Positions 45,041-53,737 of a DNA stretch of 64,000 bases are shown here, one piece after another. Each line of letters opens with the position of its first letter. The stretch's first letter is position 1. A program made the position numbers and the translations under genes. Below the pieces are notes generated by a model. That model was not told the origin of the DNA, ran no database searches, and saw only the letters and a program-made list of their open reading frames with translations. Origin of the DNA: Saccharothrix sp. NRRL B-16348. Lineage in GTDB: Bacteria; Actinomycetota; Actinomycetes; Mycobacteriales; Pseudonocardiaceae. The stretch covers positions 33,595 to 97,594 of the forward strand of contig NZ_LGED01000197.1 of assembly GCF_001280085.1 (NCBI RefSeq), in the 5' to 3' direction.

Positions 45041-47104
45041 TCAGGAACCCCGGTACTCGACGTCCACGTGCAGCACGCGGTCGTTGCCGACTTCGTCGTC
45101 CAGGTCCCAAGACGTGGTCAGCCAGAGGTCGCCCTCGCGGTCGACCCTGACCGTGCGCAGCCGCCCGTACTCGCCCTGGAAGTAGATCTCCTGCTCCACC
45201 AGCTCGGAGCCCTCGACGCGGAGCCGGTAGAGCCGCTTGCCGACGGTGGTGCCGACGAACAGGTGGTCGTTGACGATCGCCAACCCGCTCGGCCCCGCGG
45301 CCGACGTCGGCCACGTCCTCTTCGGCGGGATGCTGCCCTCGCAGTAGCCCTGCGTGCCCTCGCAGCCGGGCCAGCCGTAGTTGCCGCCGCGCTGGATCAG
45401 GTTCAGCTCGTCCTGCGAGTTGTTGCCGAACTCCGTCGCCCACAGCCTGCCCTGCGAGTCGAAGTCGAGGCCCTGCACGTTGCGGTGCCCGTAGCTCCAG
45501 ATCGCCTTGCCCGGGAACGGGTTGTCCGCCGGGATCGAGCCGTCCGGGTGGATGCGCAGGATCTTGCCCGCGTTGGTGTCCAGGTTCTGCCCGTAGCTGC
45601 CGTTCTGGGCGTCGCCGGTGGAGACGAACAGGTACCGGCCGTCCGGGCTGAACCGCAGCCCGCCGCCGTTGTGGTAGCGGTTCCTCGGCACCCCGCCCAG
45701 GATCGTGGTCCAGCCGGTGAGCGTCTCGCCCACCAGCCTGGCGCGCACGACCTGGTTGCCGCCGGCCGCCGTGTGGTAGATGAACACGTGCCCGTCGGTG
45801 GCGAACGTGGGCGACAGCGCGACCCCGAGCACGCCGCCCTCGCCGTTGGTGCCCTGCGCGCCCGGCACCCGCCCCACGTCGGTCCGCGTGCCGTCCGGCG
45901 AGAGGACGTAGAGGACGAACCTCTCCCGTTCGGACACCAGCGCCGAGCCGTCGGGCAGGAACGCCAGGCCCCACGGCACGTCGGTGCCCTCCAGCAGGGT
46001 CGTCACCAGGCCGGGTCCCGGCGCGCCCGGCGGCACCTCACCGCCGGGCGCGACGATCACCTCGTCGCTGAACGCCGAGAGGTTGCCCGCCGCGTCCCGC
46101 GCCCGCACGGCGAACCGGTAGCCGGTGCCGGTGGCCAGGCCGCTGATCGTGGCGGACGAGCCGTCGGTCGTGCCCACCTGCGCGCCGTCGCGGTGCACCA
46201 CGTACCCGGTGACGCCGACGTTGTCGGTGGACGCCTCCCACGCCAGCGACACGCTGGTCGACGACTTGCCGGTGGCGCGCAACCGGCCCGGCGCGGTGGG
46301 CGCCTCGTTGTCCGGCGGCGGCGCGTCGGTGCGCACGACGACGTTGTTGCTGGCCTGCGAGACGTTGGGCGCGGCGTCGCGGGCGAACACCGTCCAGTCG
46401 TAGGCCGTGTCGGGGCGCAGGCCCGTGACGGTGGCGGACAGGGTCGTGCCGGACACGCTCGTCATGAGCTGACCGTGCTGGTAGACGTCGTAGCCGACCA
46501 CGCCGACGTCGTCCGACGCCGCGTCCCACTCGAGCGACACGCTGGTCTGGGACCGGCCCGCGGCGCGCAGGTCGCGCGGCGGGGTCGGCGGCTCGGTGTC
46601 GGTGTCGTCCACGGTGAGCCGGTCGGCGTTCGGGCCGCCGTCCTCGGTGGTGGCGGTGGCCCGGACCCGGTTCACGCCCTCCCGCAACCGCACGGACGCC
46701 GTGACGTCGCGCCACGCGGTCCACGCGCCCGTGCCGGGGAACGAGACGGTGCCCGCCCGCGCGCCGTCCACGGTGAGCGCGAGCGGTCGGTCGGCGTCGC
46801 TCCCGTTGGCGTAGCGGAAGACCAGCGCGTGCGTGCCCGCCCGGGCCGCGGTCACGGCGTACTCGACGTAGCCGCCGAACGCGTTGTCGTAGTCGACGTA
46901 CCCGGCGCCGGTGAATCCAACGTGCTCGGACTCGACCGCGCCGCGCGAGATCGTCGCCGCCTCGGACTGGTGTTCCACCAGCCCCTGCGCGGCGCCGGAG
47001 GCGGTGAGCAGGGACAGCGTCGTCGCGGCGGCCACCGCGGCGACCGCGAGCCGCCGTCTCGGCGCGTGCGGCGCCCGCCGCGATCCCCGTGCGTGCGATC
47101 CCAT
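45041..47104 (-). CDS. Secreted PQQ-type sugar (sorbosone/glucose) dehydrogenase with CBM6-like and FN3 domains
   Basis: A 687-residue exported protein. A signal peptide (1-40) precedes a CBM6-like beta-sandwich (about 45-168; EYAVTAARAGTHALVFRYAN), two FN3 domains (about 170-262 and 265-352) and a six-bladed propeller of the glucose/sorbosone dehydrogenase family (about 360-685), with VPWGLAFLPDGSALVSERE and NRYHNGGGLRFSPDG holding the catalytic His region. It would oxidise sugars or sugar-polymer ends, with PQQ as the presumed cofactor, and bind carbohydrate. No PQQ biosynthesis genes are in the window. Confidence 0.88.
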   Translation of the reverse strand: MGSHARGSRRAPHAPRRRLAVAAVAAATTLSLLTASGAAQGLVEHQSEAATISRGAVESEHVGFTGAGYVDYDNAFGGYVEYAVTAARAGTHALVFRYANGSDADRPLALTVDGARAGTVSFPGTGAWTAWRDVTASVRLREGVNRVRATATTEDGGPNADRLTVDDTDTEPPTPPRDLRAAGRSQTSVSLEWDAASDDVGVVGYDVYQHGQLMTSVSGTTLSATVTGLRPDTAYDWTVFARDAAPNVSQASNNVVVRTDAPPPDNEAPTAPGRLRATGKSSTSVSLAWEASTDNVGVTGYVVHRDGAQVGTTDGSSATISGLATGTGYRFAVRARDAAGNLSAFSDEVIVAPGGEVPPGAPGPGLVTTLLEGTDVPWGLAFLPDGSALVSERERFVLYVLSPDGTRTDVGRVPGAQGTNGEGGVLGVALSPTFATDGHVFIYHTAAGGNQVVRARLVGETLTGWTTILGGVPRNRYHNGGGLRFSPDGRYLFVSTGDAQNGSYGQNLDTNAGKILRIHPDGSIPADNPFPGKAIWSYGHRNVQGLDFDSQGRLWATEFGNNSQDELNLIQRGGNYGWPGCEGTQGYCEGSIPPKRTWPTSAAGPSGLAIVNDHLFVGTTVGKRLYRLRVEGSELVEQEIYFQGEYGRLRTVRVDREGDLWLTTSWDLDDEVGNDRVLHVDVEYRGS

Positions 47105-47114
47105 GGGTGTCTCC

Positions 47115-47666
47115 TCACCGGCTCCGGTAGCGCGCGGCCTGGCGGCGGAACTCGGCCCGCGACGACGGCACGTCCAGGGCGATCCGGTCCAGCACGTCCG
47201 CCTGGCGCCGGCCCTCGGGCAGGGCGAACGACGACCGCAGCACGCCGACGTGCCCCGCCGAGAACGGCACCAGGCGGACCGGCGCGTCGGTCCGGTTAGC
47301 GAGCACGTCGAACTGGTCGGCCATCACCGCTTCGTCGCCGACGCGGACGTGCAACGCGGCCTCGTGCACGAAGAACCGCGCGGCGGTGTGCGGCAGCCGG
47401 TCGACCCCGATGCCGCCGCCGTCGTCGCCGAGCGCCAGGGCGTAGGCGGGCGTGCGCAGCGGCTCCGGGACGCACAACGCCTCGAAGACCACGATGGCGC
47501 ACCCGGCCGGCCCCTCCGCTGCGTCGGCGGGACGGCGGCCGACGAGCCTGATCAGATCGATCAAGTCGGGGCCGTGCCGACTGCGGTCCACCGTGGACGG
47601 TCGGTTCGACCAGCCCAAACCCGGCACCAGCCTCAGCGGCGGACGAATGTCCTCACCTGCGGTCAC
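47115..47666 (-). CDS. DUF5753 regulator lacking its HTH
   Basis: A 183-residue protein that matches DUF5753 (IVVFEALCVPEPLRTPAYAL, RFFVHEAALHVRVGD, VRLVPFSAGHV). In actinomycetes this ligand domain normally follows an N-terminal XRE helix-turn-helix and pairs with a small DUF397 protein. Here GTG 47666 leaves only about 45 residues before the domain, with no HTH, and no DUF397 gene is adjacent. The frame stays open to 48371 but is antisense to acnR. It may be a truncated or repurposed regulator. Confidence 0.7.
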   Translation of the reverse strand: MTAGEDIRPPLRLVPGLGWSNRPSTVDRSRHGPDLIDLIRLVGRRPADAAEGPAGCAIVVFEALCVPEPLRTPAYALALGDDGGGIGVDRLPHTAARFFVHEAALHVRVGDEAVMADQFDVLANRTDAPVRLVPFSAGHVGVLRSSFALPEGRRQADVLDRIALDVPSSRAEFRRQAARYRSR

Positions 47667-47792
47667 GGTGCGCCACCGTAGTGACGGTGACCTGGGGTTT
47701 CGAGCCGAGACGTCGAAGTACACCCCAAAGTGGACGGGGCAAGCCGTACGTACTGATTGGATTTCGCCTGGCGGCCCTGGCAACATCGACAG

Positions 47793-48386
47793 GTGCCCAG
47801 GGTGAGCCAGGACCACCTCGATGCCCGTCGCCGTCAGATCCTCGACGGCGCTCGTGCGTGTTTCGCGCGTTTCGGCTATGAAGGCGCGACCGTGCGCCGT
47901 CTGGAAGAGGCTACCGGCCTGTCCAGGGGCGCGATCTTCCACCACTTCCGGGACAAGGAGTCGCTGTTCCTCGCCCTCGCCGAGGACGACGCGCTGCGCA
48001 TGGCGGAAGTCGTCGCCCAGCAGGGCCTCGTGCAGGTGATGCGCGACCTGCTGTACCCGCCGGACCCCAACGACGTCGAGCACCCGGCGGACTGGCTGGG
48101 CACCCGGCTGGAGGTGTCCCGGCGGCTGCGCACCGACCAGGAGTTCCGGGCCAGGTGGGCGGAGCGCTCGCGGCAGCTGACCGACGCGACCCGGCAGCGG
48201 TTGGAGCGCCAGCGCGAGGCCGGGAACCTGCGTGACGACGTGGACGTGGACGTGCTGACGTCGTTCCTGGAGCTGGTGCTGGAAGGTCTGGTGTCGCACC
48301 TGGCCATGGGCCTGCCCGCCGACGACCTGGAGCCCGTGCTGGACCTGGTGGAGGAGAGCGTCCGCCGGCACCGCCGCAAGGGCTGA
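47793..48386 (+). CDS. acnR: AcnR-type TetR repressor of aconitase
   Basis: A 197-residue TetR regulator. Its chain CFARFGYEGATVRRLEEATG then LSRGAIFHHFRDKESLFLAL, and later RMAEVVAQQGLVQVMRDLL, closely matches AcnR of Corynebacterium, which represses aconitase and binds citrate or iron-linked ligands. In corynebacteria acnR follows acn directly; here it is 17 kb downstream of the acnA stop, while the acnA promoter carries the AcnR consensus operator. GTG 47793 gives the expected start PRVSQDHLDARRRQILDGAR. It is coupled to the MFS gene (TGATG). Confidence 0.85.
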   Translation: MPRVSQDHLDARRRQILDGARACFARFGYEGATVRRLEEATGLSRGAIFHHFRDKESLFLALAEDDALRMAEVVAQQGLVQVMRDLLYPPDPNDVEHPADWLGTRLEVSRRLRTDQEFRARWAERSRQLTDATRQRLERQREAGNLRDDVDVDVLTSFLELVLEGLVSHLAMGLPADDLEPVLDLVEESVRRHRRKG

Positions 48387-49540
48387 TGCTCCGGTACCTC
48401 TGGTCCGCCGGTCTCGCCCGGCTGGCCGACGAGATGGTGGCCGTGGCCGTGGTGCTGCTCGCCCTCTCGCGCGGCGAGTCGCCCGTGCTGTCCGGCGCGG
48501 TGATCGCCGCGTACACCGTGCCGTCGATCCTGTCCGGACCGCTGCTCGGCGCGTGGCTCGACCGGACCGGGCGGCCGGTGGCGGCGTTGGCGGCCAACCA
48601 GTTCGTGCTGGCCGCGATGGCGGTGGGGATGGTGTTCGCGCCGGCGCCCTGGCTCGTGCCGGCGGCGTTCGTCGCGGGCATCACGTTGCCGATGACCAGC
48701 GGCGGGTTCACCAGCCTGGTCCCGCGCCTGGCGACCGACCTGCACCGGGCCACGTCGCAGGACGCCTTGCTGTTCAACGGGGCGGCGGTCGCCGGACCGG
48801 GGCTGGCGGGTGTGCTGAGCACGGCCGCGTCGCCCGCCGTCGCGGTGGCCGTGGTCGCCGGGCTGGCGTTGGCGGGCGGGCTGTGCACGCTCACGTTGCG
48901 CGTGCCGCCGCACCCGCCCGGCGAGCACCCGTCGCTGCGCGCGGCGATCCAGCGGGGCCTGCGGCACCTGGTCACCACGCCGCCGTTGCGCGGCGCGACG
49001 GTCGCGTCCGTGGTCGGGTACGGGTCGGTCGGGATGCTCGCCACGGCGCTGCCGCTGCACGTCGGCGGACTCGGCGTGGACGGAGACCAGGCCGGGGTCG
49101 TGTGGGCGGTGTTCGAGGTCGGCGCCATCGGCTGCATCCTGGTGGTGCGCCGGTGGCTGCCGAGGTGGCGTCCGGAGCGGGTCGTGTTCACGACCGTCGC
49201 GCTGTACGGGGTGACGCTCGCACTGTGGCCGCTCGCCGCGCACTTCCCGGCGCTGCTGGTGCTGGCGCTGGTCAGCGGCCTGGCGCAGGGACCGGTCCTG
49301 ACGGCCACGATCACCGCGCGGCAGCGGTACACGCCGGGTCCGCTGCTCGGTCAGGTGTCGACCACGGGCGCGAGCCTGAAGATCGGGGCGTACGCGGTCG
49401 GCGCGGCGGGCGGCGGGGCGTTGCTCACCACGTGGTCGCCGACGTCGGTGATCTTGCTGGTGGCGGTGGGCCAACTGGTCGGGGCGTCACTCGGAGCAGT
49501 CACCGCTAGGCCGACGCGCACCGCCCGGGTGACCCCATAG
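48386..49540 (+). CDS. MFS transporter
   Basis: A 384-residue major facilitator protein with 11-12 helices, LLGAWLDRTGRPVAAL being the loop 2-3 motif. It has no specificity marker; the family includes drug and metabolite exporters. Its ATG overlaps the acnR stop by one base, so the two genes are one transcript. A link to citrate or iron is possible given acnR but is not shown. Confidence 0.85.
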   Translation: MLRYLWSAGLARLADEMVAVAVVLLALSRGESPVLSGAVIAAYTVPSILSGPLLGAWLDRTGRPVAALAANQFVLAAMAVGMVFAPAPWLVPAAFVAGITLPMTSGGFTSLVPRLATDLHRATSQDALLFNGAAVAGPGLAGVLSTAASPAVAVAVVAGLALAGGLCTLTLRVPPHPPGEHPSLRAAIQRGLRHLVTTPPLRGATVASVVGYGSVGMLATALPLHVGGLGVDGDQAGVVWAVFEVGAIGCILVVRRWLPRWRPERVVFTTVALYGVTLALWPLAAHFPALLVLALVSGLAQGPVLTATITARQRYTPGPLLGQVSTTGASLKIGAYAVGAAGGGALLTTWSPTSVILLVAVGQLVGASLGAVTARPTRTARVTP

Positions 49541-49550
49541 GATCGCCGAC

Positions 49551-50009
49551 ATGGCTGACGCCCGACCTGCCCACGTGCACCGGGTGCGGGTGCGCCCGGT
49601 CGACTGCGACCGCCAGGGGATCGTGCACGCGTCGCGCTACGCGGTGTTCTTCGAGGCCGCCATGGTGGAGACGCTGCGATCGCTCCTGGGCTCGTACAAG
49701 GAGTTGGAGAAGCACGGCATCGACTTCGTGATGGCCGAGACCTCCATCCGCTACCTCAGCCCGGCCCGGTTCGACGACCTGCTGCGCATCGCGGTCCGGG
49801 TGCGGACGCTCGGCACCACCACGTTGACCATGGGGTTCGACGCGGACGTGGACGGCACGCCGGTGGCCACCGGCTGGAACCGGTACGTCTCCTTCGGCAC
49901 GCCGGAACTGCGCAGCACCCCGATCCCGGCCGACTTCCGCAAGGTCCTGGAACGCCGCCCGGCCGCCGCGAGGCCCGTCACCAGGTCCGCACCGGCGCCC
50001 CGGAGCTGA
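49551..50009 (+). CDS. Hotdog-fold acyl-CoA thioesterase (4HBT)
   Basis: A 152-residue thioesterase of the YbgC/4-hydroxybenzoyl-CoA type. RPVDCDRQGIVHASRYAVFF holds the catalytic Asp and the conserved G-I-V-H. It hydrolyses an acyl-CoA. Its 3' end overlaps the convergent TetR gene by 32 bp. Confidence 0.9.
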   Translation: MADARPAHVHRVRVRPVDCDRQGIVHASRYAVFFEAAMVETLRSLLGSYKELEKHGIDFVMAETSIRYLSPARFDDLLRIAVRVRTLGTTTLTMGFDADVDGTPVATGWNRYVSFGTPELRSTPIPADFRKVLERRPAAARPVTRSAPAPRS

Positions 50010-51039
50010 CCGCGTGACCCGCGCCTGACCCCTCGGCCCGCGCCACCACCCGGCCGCCCTCGACGCGGATCGCGGTCTCCGTCTCGTCGCTCACCGACGG
50101 CACGCCCGCCGCGCCCGCCAGCGCGCCGGTCTCGTCGCACACCACCCGCAGCCGGGGCCACGCCGCGACCGGGAACGCCTGCCGCAGGCTGACGCACAGG
50201 CGGGCCAGCACCAGCCGGGCCAGCGGCGCCAGCTCCCCCGGTGTGCCGGTCACCATCGCGAGGGTCACCGGCGCGCCGCTCCGCACCGCCTCCTCCACCG
50301 CGGCCAGCCGGTTCAGCCCCAGCACCACCACCACGCCGTCCTCGTCCGGCGTCACCTCGGCGCCGCGCACGAGGTCGACCACCGCGGGCGGCGCCCACGG
50401 CCGGTCGTCGGGGACGACCACCGCGCCGGGAGGCGGCGCCCACCAGTCGTTCAGGTCGAGGCCCGCGAGCTGTTCGCACGCGCTGACCACGTCGAACGGC
50501 TCCAGGAAGCCGGGCGCGGCGGTGGCGAGGCCGCTCGCGCCGTGCAGCGTGGCGAGCACGATCTCCGCGAGGCGGACCACCCGGAGGGCCGGCGAGCCGG
50601 GCGGCGGCGCGACCGGGTCGACCGCTTCCAGGGCGAGGCTGAGCAGCACCGCGTCCAGCTTCATCAGCTGCGTGAACGGCCGCCGCGTCACCTCGTCGGC
50701 GGCCACCTCGGCCAGGAAGTCCCGCGCCAGCGCGTCGTGGCTGAGCGAGGTGACCCACGCGCGGGCCAGCGCGCCGAGCGCCGCCCGCCGGTCCGGTCCG
50801 CGCTGCGGGTTCGACGGCGTCGGCGCGCGTTCCGCCAGGTCGGCCAGCACGGCGAAGTAGAGGGCGCGCTTGCCCGGGAAGTTCGAGTACACCGCGCCCC
50901 GGGTCAGCTCGGCGCGCCGCGCGATCGTGTCGATCTTGGCGTCCCGGAAGCCGCGGTCGGCGAACTCCGCGCGGGCGGCGTCCAGCACCCGTGCTCGGTT
51001 GCGCTCCTGCGCCTCCGCCCTGCTCAGCCGCACCGTCAC
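49978..51039 (-). CDS. Long TetR-family regulator with extra C-terminal domain
   Basis: A 353-residue regulator. Residues about 12-60 are a TetR HTH (GFRDAKIDTIARRAELTRGA then VYSNFPGKRALYF), followed by the helical ligand domain. TetR proteins are normally 190-230 residues; here about 130 more follow. The tail alternates strands and helices (DGVVVVLGLNR, PVTLAMVTG, RLRVVCDETGALAGAAGV, IRVEGGRVVARAEG) in the order of a thioredoxin/peroxiredoxin-like fold, though no TxxC active site is seen. It diverges from a P450 gene with a dyad between. Confidence 0.8.
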   Translation of the reverse strand: MTVRLSRAEAQERNRARVLDAARAEFADRGFRDAKIDTIARRAELTRGAVYSNFPGKRALYFAVLADLAERAPTPSNPQRGPDRRAALGALARAWVTSLSHDALARDFLAEVAADEVTRRPFTQLMKLDAVLLSLALEAVDPVAPPPGSPALRVVRLAEIVLATLHGASGLATAAPGFLEPFDVVSACEQLAGLDLNDWWAPPPGAVVVPDDRPWAPPAVVDLVRGAEVTPDEDGVVVVLGLNRLAAVEEAVRSGAPVTLAMVTGTPGELAPLARLVLARLCVSLRQAFPVAAWPRLRVVCDETGALAGAAGVPSVSDETETAIRVEGGRVVARAEGSGAGHAVSSGAPVRTW

Positions 51040-51084
51040 GCTCCCCGTTTGCCAGGCGTCGAGCAGTCAAGATACCGTCACCAT

Positions 51085-51105
51085 TCAGATGATGAGAACA
51101 TCTGA
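51085..51105. promoter_or_regulatory. Operator-like dyad between TetR and P450 genes
   Basis: TCAGATG-N7-CATCTGA (51085-51105) is a perfect dyad placed 46 bp from the TetR start and 23 bp upstream of the P450 TTG start. A further CATCTG half-site follows at 51112. It is the likely binding site of the adjacent TetR protein. Confidence 0.65.
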
Positions 51106-51127
51106 TCTGAACATCTGGAGGCTCGAG

Positions 51128-52303
51128 TTGTCCGTTCCCGAGATCGACCCCACCAACCCCGAGGTGCTGCTCGACCCGTTCACCGCCTACGGCGAGGCCC
51201 GTGAGCGCTGCCCCGTGGCGCGGATGCCCCTGCCCGGCATGGGCGACATGTGGGTCCTGACCCGGCACGAGGACGCCAAGGCGATGCTCGCCGACCCGCG
51301 CTTCGAGCTGAGCCCGAGCAGCTTCATGGGCCTGCCCGGCATCCCGGAGCACTGCAAGCCCTACCTGCGCACGATGTCCGAGATGAACGGTCCCGAGCAC
51401 CTGCGGCTGCGCAAGCTGGCCGCGCCCGCGTTCACCGCGCGTCGGGCGGAGGCCTTCCGACCGCGGATCGAGGCGATCGTGGACGCGCTGCTCGACGCCC
51501 TGCCGGACGGCGAGGCGGTGGACCTCATGGAGCACTTCGCCCGCCCGCTGCCGATGGACGTGATCTGCGAGCTCGTCGGCATCCCCGCCGAGCACCGGCC
51601 GCGGTGGCGCGAGTACGGCGTGGCCGTGGTGAGCGGCTACGGCCCGGGGTTCCTCGCCGCGATCCCGGGGATCATCGAGGGCGCGATCGAGGCCGTCGAG
51701 CTGCGCCGGACGTCACCGGGCGACGACCTGATCTCCCAGCTGCTGCGGGTGCGCGACGAAGACGGCGACCGCTTCACCGACGCGGAGCTGGTGACCCTGG
51801 TCTGGCAGCTGGTGATCGCCGGGCAGACGCCCAGCAACCTCATCGTCAACGGCCTGGAAGCGCTGCTCACCCACCCCGACCAGCTCGCCGCGCTGCGGGC
51901 GGACCCTGGCCTGATGCCGCGCGCGGTGGAGGAGCTGACGCGGTGGGTCGGGCCGCAGCTGCTCACCGTGCCGCGGTTCACCCGGGAGGAGGTGGCCTTC
52001 GGTGACGTGGTGATCGACAAGGGCGAGCGGGTGATGACGGCGATCGTGTCGGCCAACCGCGACCCGCGGGTGTACGACTCGCCGGACGAGCTGGACGTCA
52101 CGCGCGTGCCGTCGGTCGGCCACCTCGGCTACTCGCACGGCGCGCACTTCTGCCTCGGGGCGGCATTCGCGCGGGTGCAGACGCAGGTGGCGCTTTCCGC
52201 CGTGCTGCACCGGTTCCCGGACCTGACGTTGGCGGAGACGCCGCAGCGGACGCCGGACGGCGGCACGTGGCGGTTGGCGTCACTGGTCGTCCGACGGGGT
52301 TGA
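51128..52303 (+). CDS. Cytochrome P450
   Basis: A 391-residue soluble bacterial P450. I choose TTG 51128 because GGAGG lies exactly 7 nt upstream and the length is then normal; ATG codons at 51091-51093 fall inside the operator dyad. The haem loop is LGYSHGAHFCLGAAFAR (Cys ligand present), the K-helix is EELTR and the I-helix is VIAGQTPSNLIVNG, where the usual acid/Thr pair of AGxET is replaced by QTPS. That change may alter O2 activation. No ferredoxin gene is adjacent. Confidence 0.88.
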   Translation: MSVPEIDPTNPEVLLDPFTAYGEARERCPVARMPLPGMGDMWVLTRHEDAKAMLADPRFELSPSSFMGLPGIPEHCKPYLRTMSEMNGPEHLRLRKLAAPAFTARRAEAFRPRIEAIVDALLDALPDGEAVDLMEHFARPLPMDVICELVGIPAEHRPRWREYGVAVVSGYGPGFLAAIPGIIEGAIEAVELRRTSPGDDLISQLLRVRDEDGDRFTDAELVTLVWQLVIAGQTPSNLIVNGLEALLTHPDQLAALRADPGLMPRAVEELTRWVGPQLLTVPRFTREEVAFGDVVIDKGERVMTAIVSANRDPRVYDSPDELDVTRVPSVGHLGYSHGAHFCLGAAFARVQTQVALSAVLHRFPDLTLAETPQRTPDGGTWRLASLVVRRG

Positions 52304-52366
52304 TCCCGGCGGTCGACAGGCGGCTCTGGGCGGCGGCCGAAGAACCGATCGGGGTCTGCCTTCTTC

Positions 52367-52933
52367 GTGGATCCGAACGTGACGTGGGGTGAGTACCTGG
52401 GAGTCTTCTTCCACCTCTCCATCCTCTTTCTCGTCTCATGCCTGGCGGCGGCACCGTGGGCCAAGGCGGCGGGCTACGGATGGGTGGCGCTGGACGTGCT
52501 CGCCGGCATTCTGATGATCAACGACGTCGCGTACGACACCGCCTGGGCGGTCCGGCTCGGCGGACACGTCCTCGCCGGTGTCTGGATTGTGTCGAGTTCC
52601 CTGGTCAGCAAGTCGTGGCCGGTCCGCGTGGTCGGCGTGGTCACGGGTCTCTGGCTTAGGCGCCGAGGTCGGGGAAGAACCACTCCACGATCTCGTCCGC
52701 GATCTCCCCGACCGCCCGGCCGCCGGTGTCGACCACGAGGTCGGCGTCCAGCACGACGGTGGGGACGGCCAGGCGGCGCAGGTCTTCCTCGGGCAGGCCG
52801 CGGAGTTCGTCGCCGGGGATCGGCGGCCCCTTGCCCGCGCCACGCAGGAGCAGCCGTGCCACGAGGTCGTCGCGGCCCGCGAACAGCGAGCACACCTTCG
52901 CCTCCGGCGGGGCGTTCTCGAACTCACCGGTGA
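52367..52933 (+). CDS. Small membrane protein, 3' end doubtful
   Basis: From GTG 52367 the first 95-100 residues look like a real small membrane protein with three or four helices (VFFHLSILFLVSCLAAAPW, YGWVALDVLAGILMINDVAY, VLAGVWIVSSSLVSK). The frame then continues for 90 Arg/Pro-rich residues antisense to the kinase gene ending at 52656. A stop in the +1 frame (TAG at 52657) would end the protein naturally, so a single-base deletion, or a sequencing error, could have removed the true end. Function unknown. Confidence 0.4.
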   Translation: MDPNVTWGEYLGVFFHLSILFLVSCLAAAPWAKAAGYGWVALDVLAGILMINDVAYDTAWAVRLGGHVLAGVWIVSSSLVSKSWPVRVVGVVTGLWLRRRGRGRTTPRSRPRSPRPPGRRCRPRGRRPARRWGRPGGAGLPRAGRGVRRRGSAAPCPRHAGAAVPRGRRGPRTASTPSPPAGRSRTHR

Positions 52934-53147
52934 CGACCAGGTGCTGTGCGCCTGCCTCGCGGTAGACGCGCCGGACGGCGTCGAGCCGCCGTCCCTTCGC
53001 CGCCACGTCCAGCGGCGGTGCGGCGAAGGTGATCTGGGCCAGGTCGACGTAGGCCGCTCTCGTGTGCGCGAAGAGGCGGGTGAACACCTCCCAGCCCACC
53101 GTCGACTTGCCGACGGCACGCGGACCGGTGATCCACAAGACGGTCAC
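52656..53147 (-). CDS. P-loop kinase-like protein (second of a pair)
   Basis: A 163-residue P-loop NTPase. GTG 53147 begins VTVLWITGPRAVGKSTVGW, giving a Walker A at residues 8-15. It is similar in size and start to the upstream gene, whose stop it overlaps by 4 nt. The fold suggests a small-molecule kinase, with a late VLDADLVVDTGGRAVGEIAD segment. Substrate unknown. Confidence 0.75.
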   Translation of the reverse strand: MTVLWITGPRAVGKSTVGWEVFTRLFAHTRAAYVDLAQITFAAPPLDVAAKGRRLDAVRRVYREAGAQHLVVTGEFENAPPEAKVCSLFAGRDDLVARLLLRGAGKGPPIPGDELRGLPEEDLRRLAVPTVVLDADLVVDTGGRAVGEIADEIVEWFFPDLGA

Positions 53148-53626
53148 GCGGGCCACCTGTCCCGGATCTCCGCGGCGATCTCGGCGGGCGCCCGCCCGTC
53201 GGTGTCCACGGTGAAGTCGGCGAAGTCGGCGCGCTCCAACGCGTCGGCGTCGTCGAGCGCCTGGTCGACGTGCTCGGGAAGCCACCCCCGGCCCAGGAAA
53301 CGGGCGCGCAGCTCGGCGCGGTTCACCCGCAACCGGCACAGCGTGATGTCCGCGCCGGGCAGGCGATCGGTGTAGAGGCGGGCTTCCTCGGGGGTGTTGA
53401 GGAAGCCGGAGACGACGAGCGGTGAACCCTTGAACTCCGGCCACAACGCGCCGAGCCCGCTCGCCTTGATCCGGTGGTTCTCGGGGTCGTCGGCGGTCGA
53501 CGGGTAGCACAGGCCGAGCTGGTCGGCGTCGACGTAGGAGCCGCGGTCGAGGAGGCGGTGGAGCTGCCAGGCCACCGTCGACTTGCCGACGCCGGACGGG
53601 CCGAGGAGCCAGAGCACGGTGGTCAT
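53144..53626 (-). CDS. P-loop kinase-like protein (first of a pair)
   Basis: A 160-residue P-loop NTPase starting at ATG 53626 (TTVLWLLGPSGVGKSTVAW; Walker A at about 9-16). It is a paralogue of the next gene: both share the TVLW start, the GKST-V-x-W pattern and a final segment with a T-D/T-G-G-R-A sequence followed by EIA. The two are coupled by GTGA overlap and may form a heterodimer or act on the same substrate. Confidence 0.75.
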   Translation of the reverse strand: MTTVLWLLGPSGVGKSTVAWQLHRLLDRGSYVDADQLGLCYPSTADDPENHRIKASGLGALWPEFKGSPLVVSGFLNTPEEARLYTDRLPGADITLCRLRVNRAELRARFLGRGWLPEHVDQALDDADALERADFADFTVDTDGRAPAEIAAEIRDRWPA

Positions 53627-53737
53627 CGGGCGCGAGCGTAAGTCGGCCCGGCCCGGTGCGGCGATCCGTTTTCCGCCGTCGCTGGACGACACCGCCCCGA
53701 GCTTGAACCTTTCTCGCGTTCAGGCCACCGTGGTGGC

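Noticed and set aside
47115..48371. DUF5753 gene extended to 48371
   Set aside because: The upstream part is antisense to the AcnR gene and shows no HTH.
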